A DNA stretch of 12,859 nt, taken from the NCBI GenBank assembly GCA_945965245.1, contig CAMFNC010000199.1:1-12859 (forward strand). Direction: 5' to 3'. The notes under the pieces were generated by a model that saw only the letters and a list, made by a program, of their open reading frames with translations, searched no databases and had not been told where the DNA came from. Origin of the DNA: an uncultured Porphyromonas sp. (GTDB taxonomy: Bacteria; Bacteroidota; Bacteroidia; Bacteroidales; Porphyromonadaceae). Positions 1 to 7,837 of the stretch are shown here, piece after piece (the stretch's first letter is position 1; every line of letters starts with the position of its first letter). The translations under genes were made by a program, and so were the position numbers.

Positions 1-1176
1 GGCTTCGACCTATCCGAACGCCTCGGTACTCCCGTATTGCTGCGCATCACTACCCGCTTGGCTCACTCTCGTGCCGGTGTGGCTCAAACAGATGCCGTGC
101 GCGAAGAAAACACATTGAAGCTGCCCGAAGACAAGCGTCAATATGTATTATTGCCCGGTATTGCCAAGCGCAGATACCGTATTTTGTTGGATAAGCAAAA
201 GGATTTTGTGCGTGAAGCCGAGGATAATCGCTTTACCACTTATACCGATGCTGCCGACAAGAGTAAGGGTGTGGTAGCTTGCGGTATCGGCTATAATTAT
301 TTGATGGAGGCCTTCGGTGGTCAAGTGCCTTATCCGGTGCTCAAGATTACGCAATATCCCATCCCTCGCAAGCATATGGAGCGTTTGCTCAATGAATGCG
401 GCGATATCTATGTGGTGGAAGAAGGTTATCCCGTGGTGGAACAAGACCTCAAGGGGTTCCCCGGTCTGGAACGTATCAAAGGACGTCTGGACGGCACACT
501 GCCGCGTGACGGAGAATTGAACCCCGACCATTTGGCCAAAGCATTCGGCCTTGCCACCGAAGTGGGCCAGCCTGTGCCTGATTTGGTTGCAGCTCGTCCG
601 CCTGCCCTCTGTGTGGGTTGCAGCCACCGTGATGTGTACGATGCGCTGAATGCCGTATTGAAAGAGTATCCCAATGGTCGTGTATTCTCGGATATCGGGT
701 GCTATACGTTGGGTGCTTTGCCTCCGTATGAGGCCATCAACTCTTGTGTGGATATGGGCGCATCCATTACCATGGCCAAAGGTGCAGCCGAAGGTGGTCT
801 GTTCCCGGCTGTGGCGGTTATTGGCGACTCTACGTTTACGCACTCCGGTATGACGGGATTGCTGGATGCTGTGAACGAAAAGGCCAACATCACCATCATC
901 GTTTCGGACAATGAATCTATCTCCATGACCGGCGGTCAGGAGTCCAGCGCACTGAACAAGGTGGAAGAAATCTGCAAAGGTATCGGCGTGGATCCCGAGC
1001 ATGTAAAGACATTGCTGCCGGTACCCAAGAACCAAGAAGAGCTGCGTCGCATTATCCGTGACGAAATCAATTATGAGGGTGTATCTGTGATTGTGCCCAA
1101 GCGTATCTGTATCCAGAAGAACCTCCGCGATGTAAAGAAAAAGAAAGCCATGATGGCCAAACAACAATCTAAATAA
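1..1176 (+). CDS. iorA: Indolepyruvate:ferredoxin oxidoreductase, alpha subunit (5' truncated by window edge)
   Basis: The reading frame is open from base 1, so the gene starts upstream; 391 codons are visible. The product is the thiamine-diphosphate (TPP) subunit of a 2-oxoacid:ferredoxin oxidoreductase. It oxidatively decarboxylates aryl-pyruvates (indolepyruvate, phenylpyruvate, hydroxyphenylpyruvate) to aryl-acetyl-CoA and reduces ferredoxin in the cytoplasm. The visible part covers the end of the pyrimidine-binding domain, then the TPP domain. That domain opens with a CVGCSHRD motif (cysteines at 610-612 and 619-621) and carries the Mg/TPP motif GDSTFTHSGMTGL from 823, followed by NITIIVSDN and SMTGGQ. 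The protein ends about 20 residues after IVPKRICIQK in a lysine-rich tail. I see no CxxCxxC cluster, so the C-terminal ferredoxin domain of archaeal IorA is absent. iorB follows after 15 bp, almost certainly in the same operon. The subfamily call is strong; exact substrate preference is inferred. Confidence 0.93.
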   Translation, partial: GFDLSERLGTPVLLRITTRLAHSRAGVAQTDAVREENTLKLPEDKRQYVLLPGIAKRRYRILLDKQKDFVREAEDNRFTTYTDAADKSKGVVACGIGYNYLMEAFGGQVPYPVLKITQYPIPRKHMERLLNECGDIYVVEEGYPVVEQDLKGFPGLERIKGRLDGTLPRDGELNPDHLAKAFGLATEVGQPVPDLVAARPPALCVGCSHRDVYDALNAVLKEYPNGRVFSDIGCYTLGALPPYEAINSCVDMGASITMAKGAAEGGLFPAVAVIGDSTFTHSGMTGLLDAVNEKANITIIVSDNESISMTGGQESSALNKVEEICKGIGVDPEHVKTLLPVPKNQEELRRIIRDEINYEGVSVIVPKRICIQKNLRDVKKKKAMMAKQQSK

Positions 1177-1191
1177 GAAAGGAAGCACAAG

Positions 1192-1785
1192 ATGAAAACA
1201 GATATGATTTTGGCCGGCGTAGGCGGTCAGGGTATTTTGTCAATCGCGGCAGCTTTAGGATCGGCAGCATTGACCAATAATTTATATCTCAAACAAGCCG
1301 AAACACATGGCATGAGCCAGCGTGGTGGCGATGTGCAATCATACTTGCGCCTCTCGGACTCACCCATTTATTCGGATTTGATTGGTTTGGGCACGGCAGA
1401 TATTATCCTCTCTGTGGAGCCGATGGAAGCCTTGCGCTATTTGCCCTATCTGAAGCCGAGCGGATATGTTGTGACCAGTTCGGCTCCGTTTATCAACATT
1501 CCCAATTATCCCGATGAGGAAGCGTTGATAGCTCAAATTAAAGCACTGCCTCACCATGTATTGATTGATGCCGAAACCATTGCCAAAGAAGAAGTGGGCA
1601 ATGCTCGTGCATCTAATTTTGTAATGTTGGGAGCCGCATCTCCTTTTATCGATATACCATACGACTATATCGAGCACGGCACAGAAGCCATCTTTGGCAG
1701 CAAGGGTGCCGATGTGGTGGAGATGAATCTCAAAGCTATCCGTGCAGGACGTGAATTTGCCATGCGCTACGCATCGGCCGAATAA
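1192..1785 (+). CDS. iorB: Indolepyruvate:ferredoxin oxidoreductase, beta subunit
   Basis: This 197-aa protein is the gamma-type (POR catalytic) domain subunit that pairs with IorA, and its length is normal for IorB. The N-terminus carries the glycine-rich GVGGQGILSIAAALG motif (residues about 9-23). It is followed by AETHGMSQRGGDVQSYLR, the conserved CoA/TPP-side segment of the family. The start is ATG at 1192, preceded 6 bases upstream by AAAGGAAG, one of the few purine-rich ribosome-binding-like sequences in the window. The gene lies 15 bp downstream of iorA, so the two are translated from one message, and a stem-loop terminator follows 29 bp after the stop. Together with IorA it makes aryl-acetyl-CoA and reduced ferredoxin from transaminated aromatic amino acids. 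Confidence 0.94.
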   Translation: MKTDMILAGVGGQGILSIAAALGSAALTNNLYLKQAETHGMSQRGGDVQSYLRLSDSPIYSDLIGLGTADIILSVEPMEALRYLPYLKPSGYVVTSSAPFINIPNYPDEEALIAQIKALPHHVLIDAETIAKEEVGNARASNFVMLGAASPFIDIPYDYIEHGTEAIFGSKGADVVEMNLKAIRAGREFAMRYASAE

Positions 1786-1814
1786 TCCCGACCGCATGAT
1801 TATATAGGTACAAG

Positions 1815-1864
1815 AAACCACCCTTAGGCTCCGCATTCGGCACCCGAGGGTGGTTTTTCTTTTT
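1815..1864 (+). terminator. Rho-independent terminator after iorAB
   Basis: AAACCACCCT (1815-1824) is perfectly complementary to AGGGTGGTTT (1847-1856), giving a 10-bp stem. The loop can fold further through CCG/CGG (1831-1833 with 1838-1840). The stem runs directly into TTTTTCTTTTT. This fits intrinsic termination of the iorAB transcript. The reverse orientation lacks a good T-run, so it probably acts on the plus strand only. It separates iorAB from the acyl-CoA synthetase transcriptionally, at least partly. Confidence 0.82.
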
Positions 1865-1891
1865 GCCAAAACAATTCCAATTTTAACTTTC
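1862..1891 (+). promoter_or_regulatory. Possible Bacteroidales-type promoter for the acyl-CoA synthetase gene
   Basis: TTTG at 1862-1865 and TAACTTTC at 1884-1891 resemble the Bacteroidetes -33 (TTTG) and -7 (TAnnTTTG) elements. One -7 base is mismatched, and the 18-bp spacing is slightly short. A start here would leave only about a 10-nt leader before the ATG at 1908. The -33 candidate overlaps the T-run of the preceding terminator. A promoter is expected here because a terminator precedes the gene, but the assignment is weak. Confidence 0.25.
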
Positions 1892-1907
1892 TAATAATAC
1901 TTTTCAT

Positions 1908-3950
1908 ATGATTACACCCCAACTGATAGATCCCAAGAGCATTGCCGTGGTGGGAGCATCGGACGATGTGCAGAAACCCGGTGGCAAATCGCTGTTTAAC
2001 GTAAAAAACGGCACCTTCCAAGGTAAAATATATGCCGTAAACCCCAAGAAAGCCGAAGTACAAGGTATCAAGGCTTATAAAGAGGTTTCCGAACTGCCTC
2101 AAACTGATCTCGCTATCCTTGCCATCCCAGCCACGCTCTGTGTGCCTGCGGTAAAAGTCTTGGTGGAGCAAAAAGAAACCAAAGCCATCATTGTGCTCTC
2201 TGCCGGATTCTCTGAAATGGGAGCAGAGGGCAAACGCCTCGAACAGGAAATGGCTCGTCTGGCCGACGAACATGATGCTACGCTTATCGGCCCCAACTGC
2301 ATCGGCGTGATGAACCCGTTGCATCAATCTGTGTTTACCACCCCCATCCCCAAATTGCAATGGGACGGAGCTACGCTGATTTCCAGCTCCGGTGCCACCT
2401 GTGTGTTTATCATGGAGTCTGCCTTGAGCAAGGGCTTGCCTTTCTCTGCGGTATATTCTGTGGGCAACGCTGCTCATACCTGCGTGGAGGATGTCTTGGA
2501 ATACGTAAACGAAACATACGGCACAGAGCGTTCACCCCGCACAGTGCTGATGTATATCGAGAGTATCAAGAAACCGGAGAAATTCCTGAAGAACGCTTCG
2601 GAATTGATTGCCAAAGGTTGTCGCATTGCCGCTGTCAAGTCCGGCACATCCGATGCCGGAGGTCGTGCTGCTGCCTCACACACCGGGGCCATGCTCAATT
2701 CGGATATGGCTGTGGATGCACTCTTCCGCAAAGCCGGTATTATCCGCTGCACCAGCCGTGGCGAACTGACAGCCGTGGGTGCCGTATTGCAGCATCCCGA
2801 ACTGACCGGAAAGCGCATCGGCATTATCACACACGCCGGCGGTCCTGCCGTGATGCTTACGGACGTACTTTCCAATGGCGGAATGGATGTGCCTCACTTG
2901 CCTGAAGAGGTGATGGCTCCGCTATTGCCTGAATTGTTCGAAGGCTCATCCGTGGCCAATCCTGTGGATATTCTTTCCACCGGTACGGCCGAACAATTGA
3001 ATAAGTGTTTGGAGTTTTGCGACAATCTGGATGTAATCGACGGTATCGTGGTTATCTTCGGTAGTCCCGGCTTATTCTCCAATGCTGATGCTTATGCCGT
3101 AATTCGCAAACAACAAAAGAAGAGCAAGAAACCCATCTATACCGTGCTGCCCTCCATTATCAATGCCAAGAAAGAAATGGATGACTTCGTGACCGAAGGC
3201 GGTGTGTTTTTCGAAGATGAGGCCGTGCTGGGCAATGCCTTACTCAAAGAGAGTGCATATATACCTCCCTGTACCGAAACCGACCCCGTGCTGCCCAATG
3301 TGGCAGCCATCCGCGAATTGCTGGGCAAACACAAAGGACTGGTACCCACCGACGAGGGTATGAAGTTGCTCGACCTGATGGGTATCAAACGTCCTATTAA
3401 CCGCATTGTCAATGGTGAAGCCGATGCGCTCCAAGCGGCCAAAGATTTGGGCTTCCCCTTGGTGATGAAAGTGGTGGGGCCGGCACACAAATCCGATGTG
3501 GGCGGTGTGATTTTGAATGTGTCCACGATGGACGATGTGAAAGCCAACTTCCACAAACTAAATGCCATCCCCAATGCCACAGGTGTGGAGCTGTGCCAGA
3601 TGGAATACGGCTTGGAGGTCTTTATCGGTGTGAAAAAAGAACCCGGTTTCGGTCATTTGATCACTTGCGGTCTGGGTGGTATTTTCATCGAAGTGCTCAA
3701 AGACATCCAATACGCTTTGGCTCCCGTTCACCCCTCTGAAGCGTTACGCATGATTCGTTCGCTCAAATCTTATAAGATGATTCGCGGTGTGCGCGGCAAA
3801 GAGGGTATCAACGAAGAGGTCTTTGTGGATGCCATCTGCAAGGTGTCCGCTTTGTTGAGTGCCATGCCCGAAATCGAAGAGATGGACCTCAATCCTCTGA
3901 TGGGTCATGGTGATCATCTCGCAGCCGTGGATATTGTAATCAGACTCTAA
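1908..3950 (+). CDS. ADP-forming acyl-CoA synthetase (acetate/aryl-acetate--CoA ligase, fused alpha-beta)
   Basis: A 680-aa NDP-forming acyl-CoA synthetase that converts acyl-CoA + ADP + Pi to acid + ATP + CoA, giving substrate-level phosphorylation in the cytoplasm. Domain order: CoA-binding Rossmann domain (about 5-140, with SIAVVGASDD at 11-20 and IGPNCIGVMNP at 127-137); ligase-CoA/succinyl-CoA-synthetase-like domains (about 150-455); ATP-grasp domain (about 470-680). The likely phosphorylated histidine is His258 in GGRAAASHTGA. A second conserved His527 lies in AHKSDVGGV of the ATP-grasp part and is a candidate for phosphoryl transfer between domains. Archaeal enzymes are often split into alpha and beta subunits; here they are fused in alpha-then-beta order at the usual fused length. 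The start is the ATG at 1908; the A/T-rich leader lacks a Shine-Dalgarno sequence. The aminotransferase follows after 27 bp, probably co-transcribed. Given iorAB upstream, aryl-acetyl-CoA is the likely substrate; acetyl-CoA or branched acyl-CoAs cannot be excluded. Confidence 0.93.
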   Translation: MITPQLIDPKSIAVVGASDDVQKPGGKSLFNVKNGTFQGKIYAVNPKKAEVQGIKAYKEVSELPQTDLAILAIPATLCVPAVKVLVEQKETKAIIVLSAGFSEMGAEGKRLEQEMARLADEHDATLIGPNCIGVMNPLHQSVFTTPIPKLQWDGATLISSSGATCVFIMESALSKGLPFSAVYSVGNAAHTCVEDVLEYVNETYGTERSPRTVLMYIESIKKPEKFLKNASELIAKGCRIAAVKSGTSDAGGRAAASHTGAMLNSDMAVDALFRKAGIIRCTSRGELTAVGAVLQHPELTGKRIGIITHAGGPAVMLTDVLSNGGMDVPHLPEEVMAPLLPELFEGSSVANPVDILSTGTAEQLNKCLEFCDNLDVIDGIVVIFGSPGLFSNADAYAVIRKQQKKSKKPIYTVLPSIINAKKEMDDFVTEGGVFFEDEAVLGNALLKESAYIPPCTETDPVLPNVAAIRELLGKHKGLVPTDEGMKLLDLMGIKRPINRIVNGEADALQAAKDLGFPLVMKVVGPAHKSDVGGVILNVSTMDDVKANFHKLNAIPNATGVELCQMEYGLEVFIGVKKEPGFGHLITCGLGGIFIEVLKDIQYALAPVHPSEALRMIRSLKSYKMIRGVRGKEGINEEVFVDAICKVSALLSAMPEIEEMDLNPLMGHGDHLAAVDIVIRL

Positions 3951-3977
3951 CATACATTTAACCATAAATCAATAGAT

Positions 3978-5297
3978 ATGAATTTCCCCGTATCCAAAGA
4001 AATCATCCGTCAGGCTCAGGAAGAACTGAACATCAAGAATCTGGCCACGGCATCCATCCGTGACCTCGTGGCACTGGTCAATGTGCTTCAGGCCAAAACC
4101 GGCCTTCGCTATGTGCGCATGGAAATGGGAGTGCCCGGACTTCCCTCGCCGCGTGTGGCCATCGATGCCGAACGCGATGCCATGGAGCGCGGCGTGAGTG
4201 CTGTGTATCCCAATCTGGATGGTCTGCCCGAGCTCAAAACCGAGATTGCTCGTTTTGTGAAGCTATTCCTCGATGTGGAGGTCACACCTCGCAACTGTGT
4301 ACCCACTGTGGGTTCCATGCAGGGCACATTCACCTCGTTTCTGGTAGCCAACCGCTGTCATAAAGACCGTGCCAAAGGCACACTCTTCATTGACCCCGGT
4401 TTTAATATGAACAAATTGCAGGCACGCATCTTGCAGCAGCCGTTTGAAACATTCGATGTGTTTCACTACCGCGGAGCCAAACTGCGCGATAAATTGGAGA
4501 GCTACCTGAGCACCGGACAGTTCCAAAGCATCATCTATTCCAATCCCAATAATCCCACGTGGCAATGCTTCACGACAGAGGAATTGCAGATTATCGGTGA
4601 GCTGGCCACCAAATATGATGTGGTAGTGATAGAAGACTTGGCTTACTTCGGCATGGACTTCCGTCATGACTATTCCCACCCCGGCATAGCACCTTTCGTG
4701 CCCACCGTGGCCAAATATACCGATAACTATATCCTGCTTGTGTCCAGCTCCAAAGCATTCAGCTATGCCGGACAGCGCATCGGTATGTTGATTATCTCAT
4801 CCAAACTGCACGAACGTGAATTCCCCGATTTGGAGATTTCTTTCGGTCGTCGTCGTTTCGGTGAAGCCATCGTTTCTTCGGCCTTGTATGCCCTCTCTTC
4901 CGGTGCCACCCATTCGGCACAGTGGGGTTTGGCGGCATTGCTCAAAGCCACCAACGAGGGGCGATACAACTTTGTGGAAGCCACCAAGGTATATGGCGAA
5001 AAGGCACATCGCATCAAGAAAATGTTTACCGACAATGGTTTCCATATCGTCTATGACAAAGACGGCAACGACCCCATTGCCGACGGTTTCTATTTTACCA
5101 TCGGCTACGGCCGGTTGGATAGCAATCAATTGCTCGAACTGATGCTGCAATATGGTATGTGTGCCATTACGTTGGATACCACCGGCAGCGAACTTCAGGG
5201 CGTGATGCGTGTATGCGTATCGCTCATTCCGGATGAGCAATTGCCCGACCTCGAAGAGCGTGCACGCATGCTCAATGAAGCCATGCAGAGCAAGTAA
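3978..5297 (+). CDS. Pyridoxal-phosphate-dependent class I/II aminotransferase, probably aromatic
   Basis: A 439-aa fold-type I aminotransferase. The PLP residues are recognisable: SNPNNPTW (188-195), Asp220 (ring nitrogen) and Tyr223 in VVIEDLAYFG, Schiff-base Lys259 in SSSKAFSYAGQRIGM with the phosphate-contacting Arg267, and Arg411 in MRVCVSL, the usual alpha-carboxylate arginine. It has an extended N-terminus of about 45 residues before the RMEMGVPGLPSP segment (47-58). The start is the ATG at 3978, 27 bp after the synthetase stop, so the two genes are probably one transcript. The proposed role is transamination of aromatic amino acids with 2-oxoglutarate to feed aryl-pyruvate to IorAB. 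That substrate is inferred from the neighbours; the sequence alone gives only the class. Confidence 0.9.
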   Translation: MNFPVSKEIIRQAQEELNIKNLATASIRDLVALVNVLQAKTGLRYVRMEMGVPGLPSPRVAIDAERDAMERGVSAVYPNLDGLPELKTEIARFVKLFLDVEVTPRNCVPTVGSMQGTFTSFLVANRCHKDRAKGTLFIDPGFNMNKLQARILQQPFETFDVFHYRGAKLRDKLESYLSTGQFQSIIYSNPNNPTWQCFTTEELQIIGELATKYDVVVIEDLAYFGMDFRHDYSHPGIAPFVPTVAKYTDNYILLVSSSKAFSYAGQRIGMLIISSKLHEREFPDLEISFGRRRFGEAIVSSALYALSSGATHSAQWGLAALLKATNEGRYNFVEATKVYGEKAHRIKKMFTDNGFHIVYDKDGNDPIADGFYFTIGYGRLDSNQLLELMLQYGMCAITLDTTGSELQGVMRVCVSLIPDEQLPDLEERARMLNEAMQSK

Positions 5298-5332
5298 GTT
5301 GTGGGCGTAAGGCCGCAGTCCATAAGAAAGGG

Positions 5333-5355
5333 GGAGATGTCAAAACTCCATCTCC
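5333..5355 (+). other. Small stem-loop after the aminotransferase gene
   Basis: GGAGATG (5333-5339) pairs with CATCTCC (5349-5355) around a 9-nt loop, 36 bases after the aminotransferase stop. No T-run follows, so it is not a convincing terminator by itself. It overlaps the left arm of the larger inverted repeat described separately. It may help protect the transcript end. Confidence 0.4.
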
Positions 5356-5493
5356 ACTAAAACCAACTATCATTTGTAAAGAACAACCGCTGCCAAAGAG
5401 CTAATAACTCAATGGTAGCGGTTGTTTTAATATTTGTTTAGGGTTAAAACTATCAATAGGGGAGGAGACTTCTCTCAATTCTGAGTTTTGACA
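5338..5493. repeat. 11-bp inverted repeat bounding a 156-bp intergenic segment
   Basis: TGTCAAAACTC (5338-5348) is the exact reverse complement of GAGTTTTGACA (5483-5493). The enclosed segment has no gene and contains the strong stem-loop at 5382-5426. The arrangement resembles a short MITE or insertion-sequence remnant, but no target-site duplication is visible beside the ends, so a mobile origin is only a possibility. Otherwise I see nothing in 5298-5521 apart from this and the two hairpins. Confidence 0.45.
5382..5428 (+). terminator. Strong stem-loop terminator between convergent transcription units
   Basis: AACAACCGCTGCCA (5382-5395) pairs with TGGTAGCGGTTGTT (5413-5426), giving 14 pairs including one G-U, around a 17-nt loop. 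On the plus strand it is followed by TTAATATTTGTTT, suiting termination of the synthetase-aminotransferase transcript. On the minus strand it is followed by CTTTACAAATG, a weaker T-run, so it may also stop the fimbrial transcript arriving from the right. It lies about 85 bp from one stop codon and 95 bp from the other. Confidence 0.8.
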
Positions 5494-5521
5494 CACCCTC
5501 GATCAGGTCATCAACGGGTTA

Positions 5522-7837
5522 TCATGGACACATATGCGCGCGCGCGCTTCCTCCATTGGGGTGGCTGGTTATATGAATCTTTGCCTTGATATAATCTCCG
5601 CTCCAAGACCCCGACCACTGCTGTTGTGTGACTTCAATCTTGTCCTTACTGAATTTTATGCCTGAGCTATAGGAAGAGTATTTGTAGTCATAATGAGGTT
5701 TATCACGATAAACCCCGATGAATGCGTTCATTCCAACATTATAGAGGACTGAACCTTGATATTGGTTATAATAGTTGTACTTGCTGTACTCTATAGCACC
5801 GTCCATGTCTATCATCCTTTTTACATAATCGACCGGATGGCATTCGCGAATCTGCCGCTCCCACCAGGCATCATCGGATATGTCTTGCAGGGTGCCGGTG
5901 AAGTTGGGACCCAGATGAATGGATTCCACGACCCACTTGGAGTTCGAATTTAAGGTGAAGTCCCCCACACGCGTATAACGGTAAGCCGAGAGGAACAGAT
6001 TCTCGGAGAAGAAAACAGGAGATGTGATTTCGTAATAGCCTTTACCCATGAATCGGAGCATATAGACTTTATCCCGGCCGGCCTCGTGCCATATTTGTGT
6101 TTTTGTGTTGTAGATACTTCCACCGCCTATGAAAAATTGATCGTTGATGGTTTCGGCATTTTGCGTCTCCTGCATATTCAAAGTCTTCTTCGGAAACAGA
6201 CCGCCGAGTTCACTCACAAAATAGAAATGACTTAATCTATTATATTGTATATCCGGATCCTCAACGGTTCGTTTGTGTCCAACAATGATAGACTCCAACG
6301 GATGCAAACTGTTGTAGTAGAAAAGGTGGATGGGCATCTGCACTTCCCTCGGACCGGAGTTCGTGGCGAGTATGATGTCCTGTCTCGGAAACAGATGGTT
6401 CGTCGCTTTAACCTTCAGACGTATCGTGGAGGTGCCGTCGGTATTCTTTTCCGTGTCTCCGACAACGGTTATCCAATTGGGTATGTTGGTCAGCTTCCAA
6501 CCTCCGGTGCCCTCGGTGGTGATGGTGAGCGTTTGTTCTTCGCCTTTCTTGGCAAAGAACAGGATATCGCGTTTATCCACGGCTACACGTGCCATTTTCG
6601 GTTTTATTTTGACTTGCTCATCCACCAGATTCCAGTCCTCGATTTTGGCATGGAGTACATGGTTGCCACGCCAGGCTTCCTCGGGTGTGGCTGCCGGCGC
6701 CACAGTGGCAGTCGAAGGCATGGTGATGACATAGTGATGATTGCGCAGGATATCCATCTTGGTGCCGGTGGCATAATCCTTAAAGTCGATGCGGTAGTAA
6801 CCAAAGGATTGAACTCCACCGTGACCCATATACTGACCGCCGACCACAAGACCCGTGACGTCGCCTTGTGATTTGCTTTTGCTGTCCGACTCAAAGATAT
6901 AAAAAGAGAAGTCTTGGTTATAATAACTCCATGAAGTATAACTATACATCCCATGCCGCATATCGCAGGTAATGGAACTGCCGGAGGCCGGGGTAGCTCC
7001 GGTGGGTACGGTGGGTGTGAATACCTTGGGCTGCAAGAGGTTGGAGGCATCCAGATTATCGGGACTCATGCGTCCGTCTGTGCGAGGATTGAATAGGCGT
7101 ATATCGGCTATCGGCTCTATTTCCGGTGCAGATTTGATGGTCACTTTGGCCACGGGACGTATCAATGTAACAGTGCGAGGGGTGGCAGCATAATTGCGAT
7201 CGATGACTTGGTTGGGCAGCTCGCCCCACATGGGCATACCGCCCGTGAAGTCGGGTATCATGCCGTTAGTCACGGTAAATGCACTCTGCATCATACCGCC
7301 ATCCCACGGCTGCCCGTTCGGATCTAAGGGTGGTATGCTGCTCATGACGGCAGGCACACGGAGGCGGCTCATCACCGCTTCCTTGTCTTCGCCGGTATGT
7401 GCATGGAGTGCCATTACCTGGCTGTGCACGTTGGCCAGCACCACCAAAGTCTGACCTTGGGGGTAGACATTGAGCATGACTTTGACCTTGTTCGTAACAG
7501 GATCGTACTGCCCCGAAGCGTGGTAAAAGAAAGTGCCCTTTTGGATATTGGTAGGGTCGGCAGGGTCCACAAGGAAAGAGAGCACATCCACGGAGTGAAT
7601 GGTGGTTTCGTCTGTTTCGCCTATGGCGGCACGCAGTGCAGGCGCAGGTGCCGATGCAGGGCTGTGTGGGAAGTTGAAGTCCAGAAGCAGCACGGCTTCG
7701 GTATCCGGAACGGGTGGTTCGGTCATGCGTTCGCGTGTGCAGGCTGCCGCCATGACGAGCAGCAACCCGAGGAAAAAATGCCGCAGCTGCATGCGGCTCA
7801 AATGGGTGAATGTCATATCGATATTTGCGTTTTGCAT
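5522..7837 (-). CDS. Large fimbrial tip-type lipoprotein (fimbrillin-like, BACON-like, FISUMP-like C-terminus)
   Basis: A 771-codon frame. The true start is probably Met16 (ATG at 7790-7792), which gives a compact lipoprotein signal, MQLRHFFLGLLLVMAAA, before Cys33; the two upstream ATGs would leave a polar N-terminal extension. The product should be exported, lipidated and surface-exposed. Visible architecture: fimbrillin-like region (about 45-410) with PMWGE (202-206), RPVAKVTI (227-234) and MDILRNHHY (361-369), motifs shared with the 845-aa neighbour; a BACON-like Ig domain (about 415-507, GGWKLTNIPNWITV); and a C-terminal domain (about 658-771, GSVLYNVGMNAF) resembling FISUMP domains. By analogy with Porphyromonas Mfa3-5 and FimC-E it is a candidate fimbrial tip or accessory subunit, possibly glycan- or host-binding. 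The last codons contain a (GC)6 tract and the protein ends abruptly in HMCP. It is the last gene of the minus-strand locus and probably needs its own promoter. Confidence 0.82.
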   Translation of the reverse strand: MQNANIDMTFTHLSRMQLRHFFLGLLLVMAAACTRERMTEPPVPDTEAVLLLDFNFPHSPASAPAPALRAAIGETDETTIHSVDVLSFLVDPADPTNIQKGTFFYHASGQYDPVTNKVKVMLNVYPQGQTLVVLANVHSQVMALHAHTGEDKEAVMSRLRVPAVMSSIPPLDPNGQPWDGGMMQSAFTVTNGMIPDFTGGMPMWGELPNQVIDRNYAATPRTVTLIRPVAKVTIKSAPEIEPIADIRLFNPRTDGRMSPDNLDASNLLQPKVFTPTVPTGATPASGSSITCDMRHGMYSYTSWSYYNQDFSFYIFESDSKSKSQGDVTGLVVGGQYMGHGGVQSFGYYRIDFKDYATGTKMDILRNHHYVITMPSTATVAPAATPEEAWRGNHVLHAKIEDWNLVDEQVKIKPKMARVAVDKRDILFFAKKGEEQTLTITTEGTGGWKLTNIPNWITVVGDTEKNTDGTSTIRLKVKATNHLFPRQDIILATNSGPREVQMPIHLFYYNSLHPLESIIVGHKRTVEDPDIQYNRLSHFYFVSELGGLFPKKTLNMQETQNAETINDQFFIGGGSIYNTKTQIWHEAGRDKVYMLRFMGKGYYEITSPVFFSENLFLSAYRYTRVGDFTLNSNSKWVVESIHLGPNFTGTLQDISDDAWWERQIRECHPVDYVKRMIDMDGAIEYSKYNYYNQYQGSVLYNVGMNAFIGVYRDKPHYDYKYSSYSSGIKFSKDKIEVTQQQWSGSWSGDYIKAKIHITSHPNGGSARAHMCP
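5536..5547 (-). repeat. (GC)6 dinucleotide tract in the 3' end of the lipoprotein gene
   Basis: Six uninterrupted GC units lie within the last codons of the 771-aa lipoprotein gene, encoding the end of GGSARAH. Such tracts are prone to slipped-strand mispairing. In the present length the protein ends HMCP. Losing one unit would end it in AYVSMITR, and gaining one in RICVHDNPLMT. The tract is seen directly; variability is inferred. Confidence 0.75.

Noticed and set aside
37..1176. iorA starting at the TTG at position 37
   Set aside because: The frame is open to base 1 and the residues before it (ERLGTPVLLRITTR) continue the family alignment, so the TTG is an internal codon and the gene is truncated by the window.
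148..1188. 346-aa open frame on the minus strand opposite iorA
   Set aside because: It is antisense to a clear enzyme gene and has a His/Thr/Gln-rich composition typical of the complement of biased codons; no family motif is visible.
1824..2477. 217-aa minus-strand frame opposite the start of the acyl-CoA synthetase
   Set aside because: It overlaps a strongly supported gene and the iorB terminator, and has no recognisable domain.
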